Shown: positions 33,833-47,460, numbered from the stretch's first letter. The stretch: 64,000 bases of DNA from Eleusine coracana subsp. coracana (GCA_032690845.1 CM064421.1:37996963-38060962); one strand, 5' to 3'. Notes: generated by a model from the letters alone, not told the origin. Program-made: numbers and translations.

Positions 33833-36451
33833 ATGGGGAGTTCGTCATGCGTCAACTTGTCGCGCGCCGTCCTCCCGCGCTTCGCCGCCGCCAAGGGAAG
33901 CCGCGGCCGAGGCGTGCTGGTCCCGGTGCCGTCGCCGTCGTTGACGCGGCGGCACGGCAATGTCGGTGGCGTCGCGTGCAGCTCCGGCGTGGCAAGGCCG
34001 TTCGCCTGCTTCTCGGACCACGGCGGGGACTCGTCGGTGGCCGGTACAGCGTCCGAAGGGATGGGGGTTGCGGAGTTCCTCGGCGGCAAGAACTTCCTCA
34101 TCACCGGCGGCACTGGATTCCTGGCGAAAGGTGATACCTATCCTACCTTAATTTCTGTATACCACATTACCACCTGTGTGCTAGCGTAGTGTATAGCACA
34201 GTTCCTGCTTCCTCTCTGAAAATTAAACACAACTGTCTGATTGTTATTTTCCCTCTTCGATCTTCATTCGGCGTTAATCAGTTCTTATCGAGAAGATTTT
34301 GAGGACCAACCCTGACGTTGGGAAGATATACGTGCTGATCAAGGCCAAGGACAGCGTAGCGGCATTGAAGCGATTGCAAAACGAGGTAACCGTATTATTG
34401 TTTCATTCTTCTTCGCACAAAAAACTCTCTATATATTGATCATCAAGATGAGACGACAATCATGCGCAGGTCGTGGACACAGAGCTGTTCAAATGCCTGC
34501 AGGAGATCCACGGGAAAGACTACGACAGCTTTGTGGCGAGAAAGCTGGTCCCCGTCGTCGGCGACGTCAGGGATACCAACATCGGCATTGCTCCCGAGCT
34601 CGCCGACAAGATCGCGGACCAAGTGGACGTCATCATTAACTCGGCGGCGAACACCACGTTCGACGAGCGGTTCGTGACGTCATACGACCCTTGCTCCAAA
34701 ATACATAACTGATTTCATGCTTCAGTCATCCGTCCCATGCATGATGATGACCGTCAACCAGTGTTGGACATAACATCGCAGGTACGATGTTGCGATGGAC
34801 ATCAACACCGTGGGGCCGTTCCGGATCATGAGCTTCGCGCAGCGCTTTCGACGGCTGAAGCTGTTCCTGCAAGTGTCCACAGGTCAGAGAGTGCAGACTG
34901 TAGTAGTTGTGAAAGATTACATGGTTTCGAAAGCTTATAGGCATCTTAGATATTTGCATGTTGTGTTCGGCAACAGCGTATGTGAATGGGCAAAGGCAAG
35001 GCCTGGTGCTGGAAAAGCCGTTTCGCATGGGAGACGCCATCGCAAAGGAGTTTATTGGTTCGTCATCTGGTTCTCCAGAACACAAGAGCATGCTGGACAT
35101 CGAGGAAGAGATCAAGCTGGCATTTCACACCAAAAGACACTCCGACGATTCCGCTTCTTTCGCCCAACAAATGAAAGATCTAGGCCTGGAGAGGTATTAT
35201 GTAGTACACACATAAAACTAGCGCTCTTCTTTATTGTCACTGCATCCATTAAGCAGTCTGAACTCTGAAGATGAAACTTAACACTCGTGATTGATTGATT
35301 GGGCAGGGCAAAACTCCACGGGTGGCAAGATACGTACGTGTTCACGAAGGCCATGGGGGAGATGGTCATCAACTGCATGCGAGGAGAGATACCGGTGGTC
35401 ACCATCAGGCCGAGCGTCATCGAGAGCACCTGGAGGGACCCCTTCCCAGGATGGATGGAAGGGAACAGGTACACTGTGCAGAGATACTACAGTCCATCAG
35501 CTTATTTATTGTTAATAAGTTGTTCGATCATTTGATGACAGTCTCGATCTCTTGCTATGGGAAATAAATTGTGTCGTTGGTAATAAACAGGATGATGGAT
35601 CCTGTTGTGCTCTACTACGGCAAAGGCCAGCTGACCGGGTTCCTCGCCGACCCGGACGGCGTCCTTGATGTGGTAAGCATTAAGCATCAGCTGCATTATA
35701 TATATCCTGATGAATGAACTGTGTGAGAGTTGCAGGAAGAAGAAGAAGACCTGCAGGGAAATAAACGGTCTGATCTTAAAAAATTTCGTCTGTGACGACC
35801 AATCAGGTTCCGGCGGACATGGTGGTGAACGCGACGCTGGCGTCTATGGCGAAGCACGGGTCATCATCAGCAGGTGGCGGTGGGCCCGGGATGCACGTGT
35901 ACCACGTGTCGTCGTCGACGGTGAACCCGCTGGTGTTCGGCGACCTGAGCCGGTTCCTGTTCCAGCACTTCACGCGGAGCCCCTACAGCGACGCGGCGGG
36001 GCATCCCATCCCGGTTCCGCCGATGCGGCTGTTCGACAGCATGGAGCAGTTCGCGAGCTACGTGGAGACGGACGCGCTGCTGCGCGCTTCGTCCGCCGCC
36101 TCCTCCTCCTCCTCCTCCTCCTCCTCCTCCTCGTCGGAGCAGCAGCGGCGGCGGCGGCTGCTGTCGTCGCAGCGGGCGCGCGAGCTCTGCGCCAAGTCGG
36201 TGGAGCAGACCATCCACCTGGGCAGCATCTACCAGCCCTACACCTTCTACGGCGGCCGCTTCGACAACGCCAACACGGAGGCGCTCTTCGCCGCCATGTC
36301 GCCGGCGGAGAGGGCGCGCTTCCACTTCGACGTGCGCAGCGTCGACTGGACCGACTACATCACCAACGTGCACATCCCGGGGCTCAGGAAGCACGTCATG
36401 AAGGGCAGGGGCGTCGCGGCAAACCAGCTGCTCGCGAGCACATCCGTGTGA
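33833..36451 (+). CDS. DPW: Plastid fatty acyl-CoA/ACP reductase, MS2/DPW type
   Basis: Eight exons (33833-34130, 34282-34385, 34470-34669, 34782-34882, 34977-35193, 35307-35468, 35591-35672, 35807-36451) give 602 residues. Residues 1-80 are rich in Ser, Arg and Ala and look like a plastid transit peptide, the feature that separates MS2/DPW enzymes from other FARs. The NAD(P)H motif TGGTGFL is at residues 91-97 and the active-site pair Tyr317-x3-Lys321 lies in 'DTYVFTKAMGE'. The C-terminal male-sterility domain ends in 'HIPGLRKHVMKGRG'. The enzyme makes fatty alcohols from acyl-ACP for pollen-wall and anther-cuticle sporopollenin. A run of about 14 Ser (TCC repeat) interrupts the C-terminal domain. 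The start is the ATG before the transit peptide; an upstream frame is open but only from a non-ATG region. The symbol is by orthology, assumed from class and neighbourhood. Confidence 0.93.
36098..36135 (+). repeat. TCC microsatellite coding polyserine
   Basis: A TCC trinucleotide run within the last exon of the acyl-CoA reductase gene encodes about 14 serines before 'EQQRRRR'. The frame is kept. Length variation between individuals is likely. Confidence 0.85.
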
Positions 36452-37362
36452 TCCAGACGGACTGTATAGATGGTTATCTCCTCTGCCAGACTGCTATATA
36501 TACCGCGGCCGACGAATCTTGCCGCTCCATCCGATTAATTAGCTGCCTCGCTAACTTATTGGTTCAAGTAGCAGTAAGCCTTTAGGCAGATGTGTTTTTT
36601 TTTTTTTCATGTTTGTGTTTACTATTGGATTTGCTATTCTTCGTCATCTCCGTGTTGAATTGTTGTATTATCCTGTACCTCTAAAGAAAATGAAGGATTA
36701 TTGGAGTCCACCAGTACATCCAACTTCACAAAGGATGCACATACTAGTTTACTACATTGCAGATACACCACTTGTTCATCAATTTACCTTGCGATCTATT
36801 AGAGGAAATGATACACCATAGGCCGGTAATGTTAGATCACAGCACGCGTTTCCCCAACCGTGCACAGAAACAGCTTAAAGAAAAGGCTTAAAAACGACTG
36901 TGCACAGAACAGCTTAATGAGGACTGTAACTGGGACACACAACATTTGACAAAATTTCATGTACTGAGTGAAAGGAGATAGATTAACTGTGTCTTGCCAT
37001 TGATGAATGATGATACAGCGTAGTACAGGGCTATCGTTATACAAGCTTACGCTAAAAATAGAAGTTCAGTCCTTTGCCAACTCCACGCCTCTAAAAAAAT
37101 GCCTAAAGGGAGGGAGGGACTGGATGGCCCCTTCCATCACCTCAAAGGCTGAAAACTCGGGCATGGCTGCATGGCATACTTGCTTTCTCTCAGGATAGCA
37201 GCACTCTTGTTTTGAAAAGTGGAGGTCAAGCTCTGCATACGGCTTTGGTGTTCCCTTTGTTATTTTCTGGTCGGTCTTTGTGCAGGAACCATCAGATGTC
37301 ACTGACCAGCATTTGATTATCACTTATCGCAGCTCAGGCTGAGCAATGGTATGACCAATACC
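36452..37362. other. Convergent 3' regions of the reductase and PP2A genes
   Basis: The two genes converge. The left part is the 3' UTR of the reductase. The right part is probably the 3' UTR of PP2A. A short direct repeat ('gtgcacagaa' followed by 'cagctta') occurs at about 36858 and 36900. No further gene is seen. Confidence 0.55.
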
Positions 37363-40300
37363 TTAAAGGAAATAGTCCGGCGTTCTCCGTGTGACGTCTG
37401 GCTCACCTCTCCTAGGTGCTGGTTCAAACTGTCACGACAGGAAACAATAACTGATAAATCATACATAGCAATTTTACTATTCACAGCACCTCGCACACCA
37501 CAAGAAGCATAATTAGGGATCTGCAATGAAGCTACCTACTAGCGGATGTCTTTTCTGAAAGAGAAAGCACAAAGGATTAAATTTCTATTTCTAGTTTCAA
37601 TCATTTTACAATATGAAACCGTACCCACAATTCACAATATATTCATATCAGGATGACATCAGCACAAAAAAATGATCCCAAGGAAACTGAAAGTAGCAAG
37701 GAACAACAAAATATACCTGGATAAATGTGTGACTGTTGCAGTCATCCACTTCCAGAATAGATGCCATGTTGCCACATCGGTAGCAATAATTTGGGGCACT
37801 GAATATGGTGACTACCTTTTGTTCCTGTAAAGAAATATGGTGTACATGGTCAGCACAGAATACATGCCCCCAAACTCAGCTGATTAAGTATCTAAGGGTT
37901 CAACCAGCTTACATGAGCCCAGTTATATCCCTCCATAACTAACTGATGAGCACGAGCTACAAGTTTGAGATTGTTCGTGTGATTAAACTGCTCTGATATG
38001 TCCTGGAGGGTAAAATAATGAATGGGTTAAGTTTTAAATATAAAGATAGAAATGGAGGTACAAAGGCAAAGTGTATACTACCTGGCCAAAAGTGTAGCCA
38101 GCACCACGAGGAGATATTCCCCAACCACATCGATCGTCTGGATCTGACCATAAAAGATCACACATAGGTCCCTCGTGAGGAACTTCTTGGACGCGATCTA
38201 AGCTACGCACACTATCAAGATTTTCAATTGATGGGGATAAACCGCCATGTAGGCAGAAAATTTCTGATTCCACCTTCAGGAACATAAACATAGTATCAGC
38301 AGAGTCCAGCGACATAAAACGAAATAATAGCAATAAATGCAAGAGAAGCAACTATTTTCTGTTACAATACTAGAGTAAGCAGCAGTTCAGTTGTGGAAAC
38401 AGGAATGAACAACAAAAGATCTTTTGAATACATCATTAGATGTTAGAACTGACCATTATCCAATGCTTCATCTATCAACAAAATTCCGTTCCAAAAATCA
38501 AGAAAATTATGTTTTCTCTTCCTTCATGAAGGATACAACCACATTCCCGGCCTTTATTCCATAAAATAGTCAGCCAAAGCCCACAGTACATTCCAGGTAC
38601 AAGTTCTTCAACAAAGAGTGAACAATATAGGATGACAATGTTTTTTTTTTCTACCTAAGCCATTATTGTTTGTTCTAGCCACTTAGTCATTTGAGCATTG
38701 CATGATTTGCATGACACTAATTGATAAGGCAACACATAGAAGCATAATCCAAAATAAATCAATAAGGACGAGATCAAGAGTACATACCAACGCTGTTAGA
38801 GGGAAATAATCAAAAAGATCTGTAAATGTCTTCCACACATTTGCATTTCCATACCTGGTTTCAAACAAAAGAGTTAGCAACAAATAAAACAACTAAACAG
38901 TCGGCAGTAAGTCTTTAGCAGTCTAAAGAATTAATACAGTATCAAAGGACATGATACTAGATAGATTTCACAGATATGGGACAAAATTGGTGCAGCTAAT
39001 ATTAACCTAAGATATTAATCTGACATCAATAAAGCACTATGATCAATCAGAAAACACATTCTAGATGCAATGACATAGCACGTGAAAACATGCTAGACCT
39101 GGATTACAGTAGTTCAACTTTCATTAAGCATCTAAACAAACTCACTTTCGTAAGCATTCATCGTAGAATCCATACACCTGTGTGATCTGCAATCATTGTC
39201 AAACAAGTTTTTTAGTTTAAACCAGAAAACACATAAGTCAAACCATTAAGAAGGGCAGCACAAAATAAAAAAGACATTGCATAAAGAAGTGGTAGCCAAA
39301 AAGAACATTGCATAAAGATCAGGAAAATATTTTGTAGTACCTGCCGACTCTCATGGTTTCCACGAAGGATAGTAATTCGCTGTGGGTGCCGCACCTTAAG
39401 CGCTACCAACAGCTGGACAAGGAATATAATGTCATTATGTAATTCTCATACATAACATGAACTGAAACGTAAGATTGTGAGAACTATTTGAAAACAAAAC
39501 TCCACGAATAACATTTGTATTTTCTGGACTAAATAACATGTGAAACCAGAACAACTTTTGTAAAACTACAAAAAGAACCCAACAAAGAAAATAAGTAGCA
39601 GTTTAATTCTTACAGTGACAGTCTCAACAGAGTAGTAACCACGATCGACATAATCCCCCATAAATAAGTAATTGGTATCGGGGCACTGGAAACAGGACTG
39701 ATAGAGATTAGAGAATGGAATGGAGAGCTTCATAATAGAGTATAATCATGTCCAAAGATTTTTTGAACAAAGAAAGAGAAGAGAAAAGAAAACTTAAATC
39801 ACCTTCCCACCAATCCGAAAGAGCTCAACAAGATCATGGAACTGTCCATGGATATCACCACATATTGTCACCGGGCTTTTGACAGGCTGCATAGCAAAAG
39901 TTATAAAACTTAGTGGCCACTGGTCAGTAATCACACATTGCCAAAGAACTCTCACGAAAAATTTTATGGCATTTTATTCTTGCATAATCTCGTGGCTACT
40001 TAAATGGATCTCAGTGCCAGTTATATACGACAGAAGATAATGACTGGACAGGTGAAATAGAATGGACAGAAGAACACCTTAAATTGCTATGTTTATTTTA
40101 ATCCTTAATCAGCTGCTTCATGCAGGGAATATGAATCAAACATGGACAGATACTATGATAGATTTAGATGTCAACTTCTTAATCATAACACCCGTGACAC
40201 CTATGAATGGAAAAAAGGGCCAACCATCTGGTGCTAAAAAACATAAAAAATGTTACTCAAATACAATGACGAAGCAGTCTTTGGACACGGCTTTATAAAT

Positions 40301-41072
40301 ATATACCCTCCCGCATCTATAGTGGAACATATACCCTGCCCAATTGTGAGGGGTGAACTGATAGTTTGTCATACCTGAACATTACTTTCCTCCATCAATA
40401 TCTCCTTGGCCTTCTCGCACAGCGACTTAACCTGAAACATGAGGGGCCCGTAAGGACGATTCCGAGAATGTTAAAATTGATCCAGCACATTTATGTGCAC
40501 CAAACACATCCTACTTTTGGTCAAGCGGACACGTAGCACACAAATATCGACCCAAATGTGTGTATGTACCCCCCAAATATTCCCTTCTAACGGTCGATTG
40601 ATTTGGCAGTGAAAAGGGGCTCAAAATTTCCATTTTTGTGCTACTTTTGTGCGAAAACTAAAAGAGATCTACAGGCAAAAACGAAATCTACACCACAGCG
40701 TCGGAATGATTCAAAGCTGCCCTTGTCAACCATAAACTGCACATCATTATCATCTCTCTTTGCCACCGAATCGCCAGGCACAAAAATCGAGTCGAATATC
40801 CCCAAAATCGCCAGATCACATTTCCAACCAAAGCGCCCGAGCGACGAGCGGGGTAGAAACCCTAGGCACGCCCTAGTGACAGATCAAAGAATTCAGCATA
40901 CACCAGATCGCGCAGGGAAATCAGCACTGGCCGGACGGAAGTCCGTACGAAACGGGGTCATAGCTGAGCGGGATCTCACCTCCTGCTCGGCGAGCGGGCG
41001 GCACTGCATCAGCTGCTCGATCTGCGCGTCCAGGCCGCTGCAGCCGCCGCTATCAACGCTCATGGGCTCCAT
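37363..41072 (-). CDS. PP2A: Serine/threonine protein phosphatase PP2A catalytic subunit
   Basis: Eleven exons, all with GT-AG borders and consistent phase: 40980-41072, 40375-40431, 39803-39886, 39614-39685, 39341-39412, 39146-39186, 38788-38854, 38082-38273, 37913-38002, 37717-37824 and 37363-37428. The protein has 313 residues, the length of the longer plant PP2Ac group. Metal-binding and catalytic motifs are complete: GDIHGQ (60-65), GDYVDRG (88-94) and GNHE (120-123). The C-terminus is TPDYFL, whose last Leu is methylated and whose Tyr is phosphorylated in the family. It acts with scaffold A and variable B subunits in the cytosol and nucleus, in hormone, stress and cell-cycle signalling. 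The ATG at 41072 is the first in frame. Confidence 0.97.
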
Positions 41073-43459
41073 TTCCGCAGCGTCCTTCGCCGCGACTATG
41101 AACCAGCTCGCGCTCGAGCGCGCGCCTGCGGCGAGAGAGATGAGAGAGCGGGGAGTGAGACTGAGAGCGAGGGACGAAACTGGCGAGGTTCGAGGGAGAG
41201 ATGACGAGAAGCCCACCTGCCAGGTGGACCCATATGATCCATAGCTGGGTCCGCTAGCTCCGTGCCGCGTCCAGGCCCGCGTGTGCAGTGGCTGGTGGTT
41301 GGGAAACTACGCGTCCGCGGCTAACAGGTTTGGCGGTAAGCGGGTCCACACTGTCAGTAGGCAACGTGGACTCGTGGAGGGGAGAGGCTGCCCACGGGTT
41401 GTCCGAACGTCGAAGAACTCAGCCACCTGTTTGAAGTTTATCATTTTATCTCAAGATTACAAATTATTTTTAGATATTAGAATTCTTTTATAAACAGAAA
41501 TTGTCACTAAATATACTTTTAAGTATCTAGAAATTTTTTAAAATAAAATCCGCCTGTAACAATTAACTAAAAAAATAAAGAATTGAAGATTCATATAAAG
41601 ATACTTCATCAGAAAAGTTGATGCATGACTTCATAAATAATATTCCTCTGATTTTAAAATATTGTCTTCGGCTAGTTTATTTGTAAACTGAACCGAGTAT
41701 ATAAATTAATTAAATCTAAAAAGTATACTTAAAAATTATATCATAAAGATTTAGAATAATATCTCATTGTCAAATCAATTTATCTAAAGAAATTTTGATA
41801 ATAAATTATAATAGATCAATATTATCACTCTATTATATATCAATAAAAAAATTCCAAAAGAATATAAAAAAATTATATTAATAAAAAAATATAAATCTTG
41901 ATTCACCACGGGTTTCATAGTTTACTGCTTAAATATAATTTAGCAAAATCAAAATGGTAAATCAAGTGGATTCTAAAGTTTTTTTAATTAATTTTTTGAG
42001 TTTTATTTGATGGAAAATTTGTCAGCCGATGAAACCGAGGACCGGGTTTTGGCAAAACCATGAAACCGCCGGTTTAACCATGTGTGTAGCCCAGGGCAGC
42101 CAGATGACCATTGACAACAGAAGCAACAGACCAGAATCCATGGAGTCTTGCGAGTGCCGCCGGTGGCCAGGGGCTTGGGGACTTTGGCGGAAGGGAGGGT
42201 AGGCGGGTTTCGGCGTCGGAGTGGCCGCCCTACGCCCTGGGTCCACCATTGACTGGAGAGGACGCGTCGCCGCTTTCAGACGCCAAATCGAGTGCACCCC
42301 TCGTTCACTCGGCTCGATCCGGCAATGCGTGCTGCTACCGGAGGAGCGCCGCCGCGGCGTACGGCTACTATCTGCGTCCGCGCGCCACTGGTTAGCTTCG
42401 GCTCCGCTGCCGCCTTTCTTAGCCTCGAACAGCACTTGCTCTTATTTGCTGCAGGACGCGTAAATTAGATTGGAAACGGTATTCCTTGTGCCAAAGACGC
42501 TGCCCTTGGCTCCAATCTTGTGTTTTGGGTATGGTTGGAAGTTTCGATCTGGAACCTAGGGCTTTGCATTGGAATTTAAGTACTGTTATTCCTGGTGCAT
42601 TTGGTAATGTTTTCTGCTGTAGTCCTTGGGGTTAATTTGTCAGCTGTCATTTCCTGCAAGTAATAGTATTAGCCGTGGTTTGATGCCACTCCTTGTTAGT
42701 GAGGAACATTGTTAAGGATAAGGAGTAACATGTATATTTTTTTCCCTTCCTCATTTGCCATGGAAATTCACCAGCCAAAAATTATATGAATGTAGCTACT
42801 AGCTAAACTAACCTTATTTCCATGTTGAGGCAGCTCATGATTCACAGGTTTGTATCTTTAGTTACACATCATTTGCTATGAGCATACTAGTTTTTAAGGA
42901 CATATGATATACTAATAAAGACCCATGCCATATAGAATTAATAAATGTACATAAAAACACTGAATATATACAAATGGAATTCTAATATGGTTGATCATTG
43001 GTGACATTATTTCAAAGCACATGTCTAGCAATATTACCAGTAGCGTTGTGGTTGTTGCGTTAATGTTGAAAATTTTTTGGGTTAATTTCTGTGAAAACAA
43101 TATGGGGTACTTGGGTGCACCAACGGGTATAGATAGAGGCATAAAGCGGCAAAAAAGTAGAGAAAGAAAAGATATTATGCATTAATGGGTATGGATAGAC
43201 GCAGAAAAAAAAATTGACAGGTGGCTAGGAAAGAATTAATATATGATTTAATACTTCAAACCCAAACATGCTTAAAAGGAAATGGAACACTCAAAGTGGA
43301 AGAACTATCCATTTATCCTACAAAAAAACCTCAGAGACGAAATCATAGACAGAAGAACTTTGTTTCCTCTTTTGTCAGGACGAGAGAGGCAAAGGGAGAG
43401 CTTCTCTATTTTCTTCAGTCAAAGTTGTGGGGATTCCTTGTACTTCTGCTTATCTTTAG
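41073..43459. other. Shared upstream region of PP2A (-) and F-box/kelch (+) genes
   Basis: 41073-41420 is GC-rich and probably the PP2A promoter and leader. 41430-42010 is a very AT-rich block without genes, with the look of old transposon or matrix-attachment DNA. 42050-42470 is GC-rich and may contain the transcription start and a non-coding first exon of the F-box/kelch gene. 42480-43450 is AT-rich with short meaningless frames. Confidence 0.5.
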
Positions 43460-45211
43460 ATGGATTCAGCACGTCGAGATAATTCATTTATCAGCGGAAC
43501 TCGTGTGTTTCGATCACTAGTGAGCTCCGCTCGTCTCTAGCTTCAAGCCTTGCTCTTTTTTTTTCCAATAGCACTTTTTTCAGGTTGTTAGTCTTGAGTA
43601 CTAGATCTTATGTATTCTATATCATATATTCATGAAGTCGTAAGCTTAATTTTTGTTTATCTGGAGTTTAATGGAGGAAGGATAATCCTTAGTTTCGAAT
43701 TCTAAGACAATCTACTAGTGATGAAATGGTTTGTTCCAACTTATACTGTTGAATCATTTGCGCCCTCTATTTTGCATGATGAACTTGCAAAATGGTATTT
43801 TTTTAATTAAGAAAATCTTCTATCATTGAGCCTGAACTTCATATGCATAATTCTTTGTCAGTTGGTGGATGAATATTTTTGCTCCTGTTTTATTTTAGTC
43901 TTCTGTTGCTTCAAATTCAGGTTAAATCAAGCATCTTAACATGATTGGTTAACACATTTGCAGGTAGAGTCGGTATCCTGTTACTGCAGAGTAGATGGAG
44001 GTATTAAAACTATTGTAAGTGCTAGGAAGTTCGTCCCTGGGGCAAAGTTGTGCATGCAACCTGATATCATACCAAACAAGCGCAAGTCGAGAAGCTCACG
44101 CAAGGATAGGTGCCAGCAATCACCACTGCTGTCTGGCCTCCCTGATGAGCTGGCTATTTCCTGTCTCATGCGAATTGCTCGAGTCGAACACCCAAATATC
44201 AGATTAGTCTGTAAACGATGGAACCAACTTTTGTCTGGGAATTATTATTACTCCCTGCGAAAGAGATCTGGTATGGCAGAAGAATGGGTGTATATCTTTA
44301 AAAGGGACAATGATCAGAAGCTAACTTGGCATGCCTTTGATCCGGTAAATAGAATCTGGAAGTCACTGCCTCCTGTTCCGTCAGAGTATTCAGTAGCGGT
44401 TGGCTTTGGTTGCGCTGTTCTCAATGGATGCTATCTGTACTTACTTGGTGGCAAAGACCCTGTACGTGGCCCTATGAGGCGTGTCATATTTTACAATGCT
44501 CGGATAAACAAATGGCTCCGGGTTCCAGATATGCTACATAAAAGATACTTCTTTGGTTCTTGTGTCATAAACAACTGCCTGTTTGTTGCTGGTGGTGAGT
44601 GTGAAGGGATACATAGAACTCTGAGATCTGCTGAGGTTTATGATCCGAACAGGAATAGATGGTTTTGCATTGCTGAAATGAGTGCAGGAATGGTCCCCTC
44701 CACTGGAATAGTATATGATGGCAAGTGGTTCCTCAAAGGGCTCAATTCTCATCGCCAGGTCATAAGTGAGGTCTATCTGCTAGCATCTAAAACATGGTCA
44801 ACGGCCAGTGATGAAATGGTTACTGGCTTGCGGAATCCAAGCATTTCCTTTGACGGCCAGCTTTATTCCACTGATTGCCGTGATGGATGTAAGATTAGAG
44901 TTTATAACAGAGAGACAGGATCATGGACAAGATTCATGGACACCAGACGCCATCTGGGCAGCTCACGAGCTCTTGAAGTTGCGGCTTTGGTCTCACTTAA
45001 TGGAAAGCTCTGTGTTATTCGTAACAATATGAGTATCACTCTTATTGATATAACAGACCCAACAACAGTTATTGAGGTTGACAGTGCCCGCATGTGGGAG
45101 ACTTTTGCTCGGAAGTGGCAGCATAGATCTTTCATGGCAAACCTGTGGTCAACCGTTGCAGGTTGTAATCTAAAAACGCACATTATGCATTGTCAAGTGC
45201 TCCAAGTTTGA
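43460..45211 (+). CDS. F-box/kelch-repeat protein (At1g55270-like)
   Basis: A short first exon (43460-43519, beginning MDSARRDNSF) ends at 'CTA|gtgagc' and joins in phase to a large exon (43964-45211) after 'tttgcag'. The result has 435 residues, close to the known plant homologue. The shared opening is 'VSCYCRVDGGIKT' then 'ARKFVPGAKLCMQPDI'. The F-box is at about residues 80-115 ('LPDELAISCLMR', 'IRLVCKRWNQLLSG'). Kelch repeats follow, with 'VGFGCAVLNGCYLYLLGGKD', 'RRVIFYNARINKW', 'INNCLFVAGGECEG', 'RSAEVYDPNRNRW' and 'SISFDGQLYSTDCRDGCK'. Such proteins recruit substrates to SCF E3 ligases. Several substitutions suggest this is a diverged paralogue, but the frame is intact. Confidence 0.93.
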
Positions 45212-47271
45212 GTATGGCCTTGTGTGTATGTGGAAACATACTCACATTTGGACGCACATCCTTCAGAAGCTCAGTTAGTTAGAAGCTGAACCGGATACCA
45301 GAACTATAGCCAATGGATCAGCAGTTTCTGTATTTGAAACTCTCTGATGCACAGTTCCATGATATTTGTCAGATAAGACTACAAGATATTTACAATTTCG
45401 GTTGTCCATAAAATTCTCGGAAACTGGGGGCAGAGAAATTTTCCTGCAATCAATCGCTGTTTCTTGTAGCATTTTATGAGTATGGTGAAGTGATGATTCA
45501 GGAATTTGGACAGTTGATTTTGTTGAGGTAGGCAGCAAAAGTTGTATATATTACTGTCATGCCATACATTTTTGGAAAAGGAAGGATAACATTTTTTATC
45601 CCCATCACTGTGCATATCTTCCATTTGGGTTAGTAGACTAGACTTAAAATAAAGAAGAAATGAATCTTATGCTTATGACATAATCTTTCTTGCCTACAAT
45701 TGTTGTGTGCTGAAAAGCTTTGGAAACCCGTGCCATTTGTGGAGAAAAAATTGTATACATTCTCTCTTCATTATGAATAATTTGATTCTATGTGAACTTC
45801 CAAAAGGTGCCCGTTGAACTATCTGCACACATCCAGGCCTGGTGCTCGGCTGGGCTAACGAATTTGTTGAGTATTTGATCATATGCGTAATAATGAGCTG
45901 ATATTCAAGCATCTCCACCTCAGATATATGACTACCTTGTACAGTTGTTGAAAACATTGGCATAAATCTAACTTGTGAATATATGTTTTTTGACCATTGT
46001 TTTCAGAGGCAAGAGTAGATGATAACGTTGAACTTCACTGATGCTTTTGTACTGATCTGGGCACCTGATATTTCTTTTGTCTCAAGTCAAAGCCAGGGAA
46101 CGGCTGCAGAAGTGCATGGGCTGCTAAACTTCTGTCCTTATTGTCAAAAGCATACTATGGGCTGCTTAATCTTGGTTAGTGAAATATATAAATAATCCTA
46201 AGCATATCTTGCCAACCCCTTTGGATACATCTCTTCTTTTGTTCTCTGGAAAGGGAAGAGAATTTGGACGGTTGCCCCCCTGCCAACTTGCTCCATGTGT
46301 GCTGACACAATTTGATGTAGCTGTATAACTTACCTATTTGAATTCTTCTGTTTAAGATCTTTCGTTTGTCTAGTGATTTTGTGATGGACCGACAATAGTC
46401 TTTAACATGAGTGATGCGGTATGTGTCTTGCATAATAGTGGATTGCACATGCTAATGCCTCCAGTGATTAAACAGGTCCAAGTAGAAGCTCATTAGGGCA
46501 TAGTATTACATCACGCCATGATGAAAGGTTGGAGTAGTGGTTAAGAGTGATGTGATGTCTATGCTAGTCTCAGTGGTTTGAGTTATCTTACAGGGAGAGA
46601 GCTGACAAAACGCACTTGCCGCAGTAAGCAAACAGCTAGTGTAATATTTTTCTGAATTTAGAGCCGGCGGCTTTGGCTCCTGGTTTCGTGGAATGACCAA
46701 CTTCGCCATGACTTCACGCGATAGCGATATTATTTTGCCCAAAAACTATGGCTTTCATAACGAATCGTCGTTCCGGATTCACATTATTTTCTTGACTGAG
46801 CAACAGGGAAAAGGACACCGAAATTCTCTCGCTACCATCGACGGTCTAGCAGTCTAGCTGCAGCAGGCTCGAGCGTCGCGGCGCCACTAGCGCCGGATGC
46901 TTCACCGTATACTTGAACAGTATCTGAGCGGTTCACGCGAATCTTAAAAGCGAGCACGGTTCCCGGACGAGGGAGATGACTCAGATAAGGAAAGCGAGTC
47001 ATCGACGGTACAGAGGCCCAGACTCCACCGGCAACGATGCGAACGGAACGGATCTTTATCTTTCTCCGTAAACGTATATACTACGCGGAATGCAATCGCA
47101 CGTCTGAAACGGCGACAAAGATCGGAATCGAGAGGGCGGATTAAAAGAAGGTCGGGAATAGAAGGAGAGGGAAGAATAAATCATCATCGTTGTCCTGCGG
47201 CGGTGACGGCGGCTTCTGCTCTGGCCTACCCCGCCACTACTTTATTTGTCCAGTTGGTAGCTTCACGCCAC
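45212..47271. other. 3' UTR of F-box/kelch gene and intergenic DNA
   Basis: The first few hundred bases are probably the 3' UTR. The remainder, to the TATA box of the next gene, has only short frames. 46780-47270 is GC-richer and is the presumed promoter of the transporter gene. I see no transposon ends. Confidence 0.5.
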
Positions 47272-47280
47272 TATAAATAG
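47272..47280 (+). promoter_or_regulatory. TATA box of MFSD12-like gene
   Basis: TATAAATAG occurs in 'ccactataaatagccccc', about 190 bp before the ATG at 47461, an excellent match to the plant TATA consensus. Confidence 0.7.
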
Positions 47281-47460
47281 CCCCCTCGGGTCCGATCTGG
47301 CCATCCCGCCGATCACCTCAGCTCGCTGCCTCTCGCCGGGGTACGTCTGATTACCGCTTCACATGTTCCTGGAGACGTCTTCCCGTTTTCGGAATAATTC
47401 TGATGCGAATTCACTCGTTGCGACAGTTAGACGGCACTCAGATTTCAGGAGTTCTCCCCA

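Noticed and set aside
41073..41216. In-frame N-terminal extension of PP2A by 48 codons
   Set aside because: The extension is open but begins with GTG, with no ATG; the first in-frame ATG gives the normal 313-residue protein.
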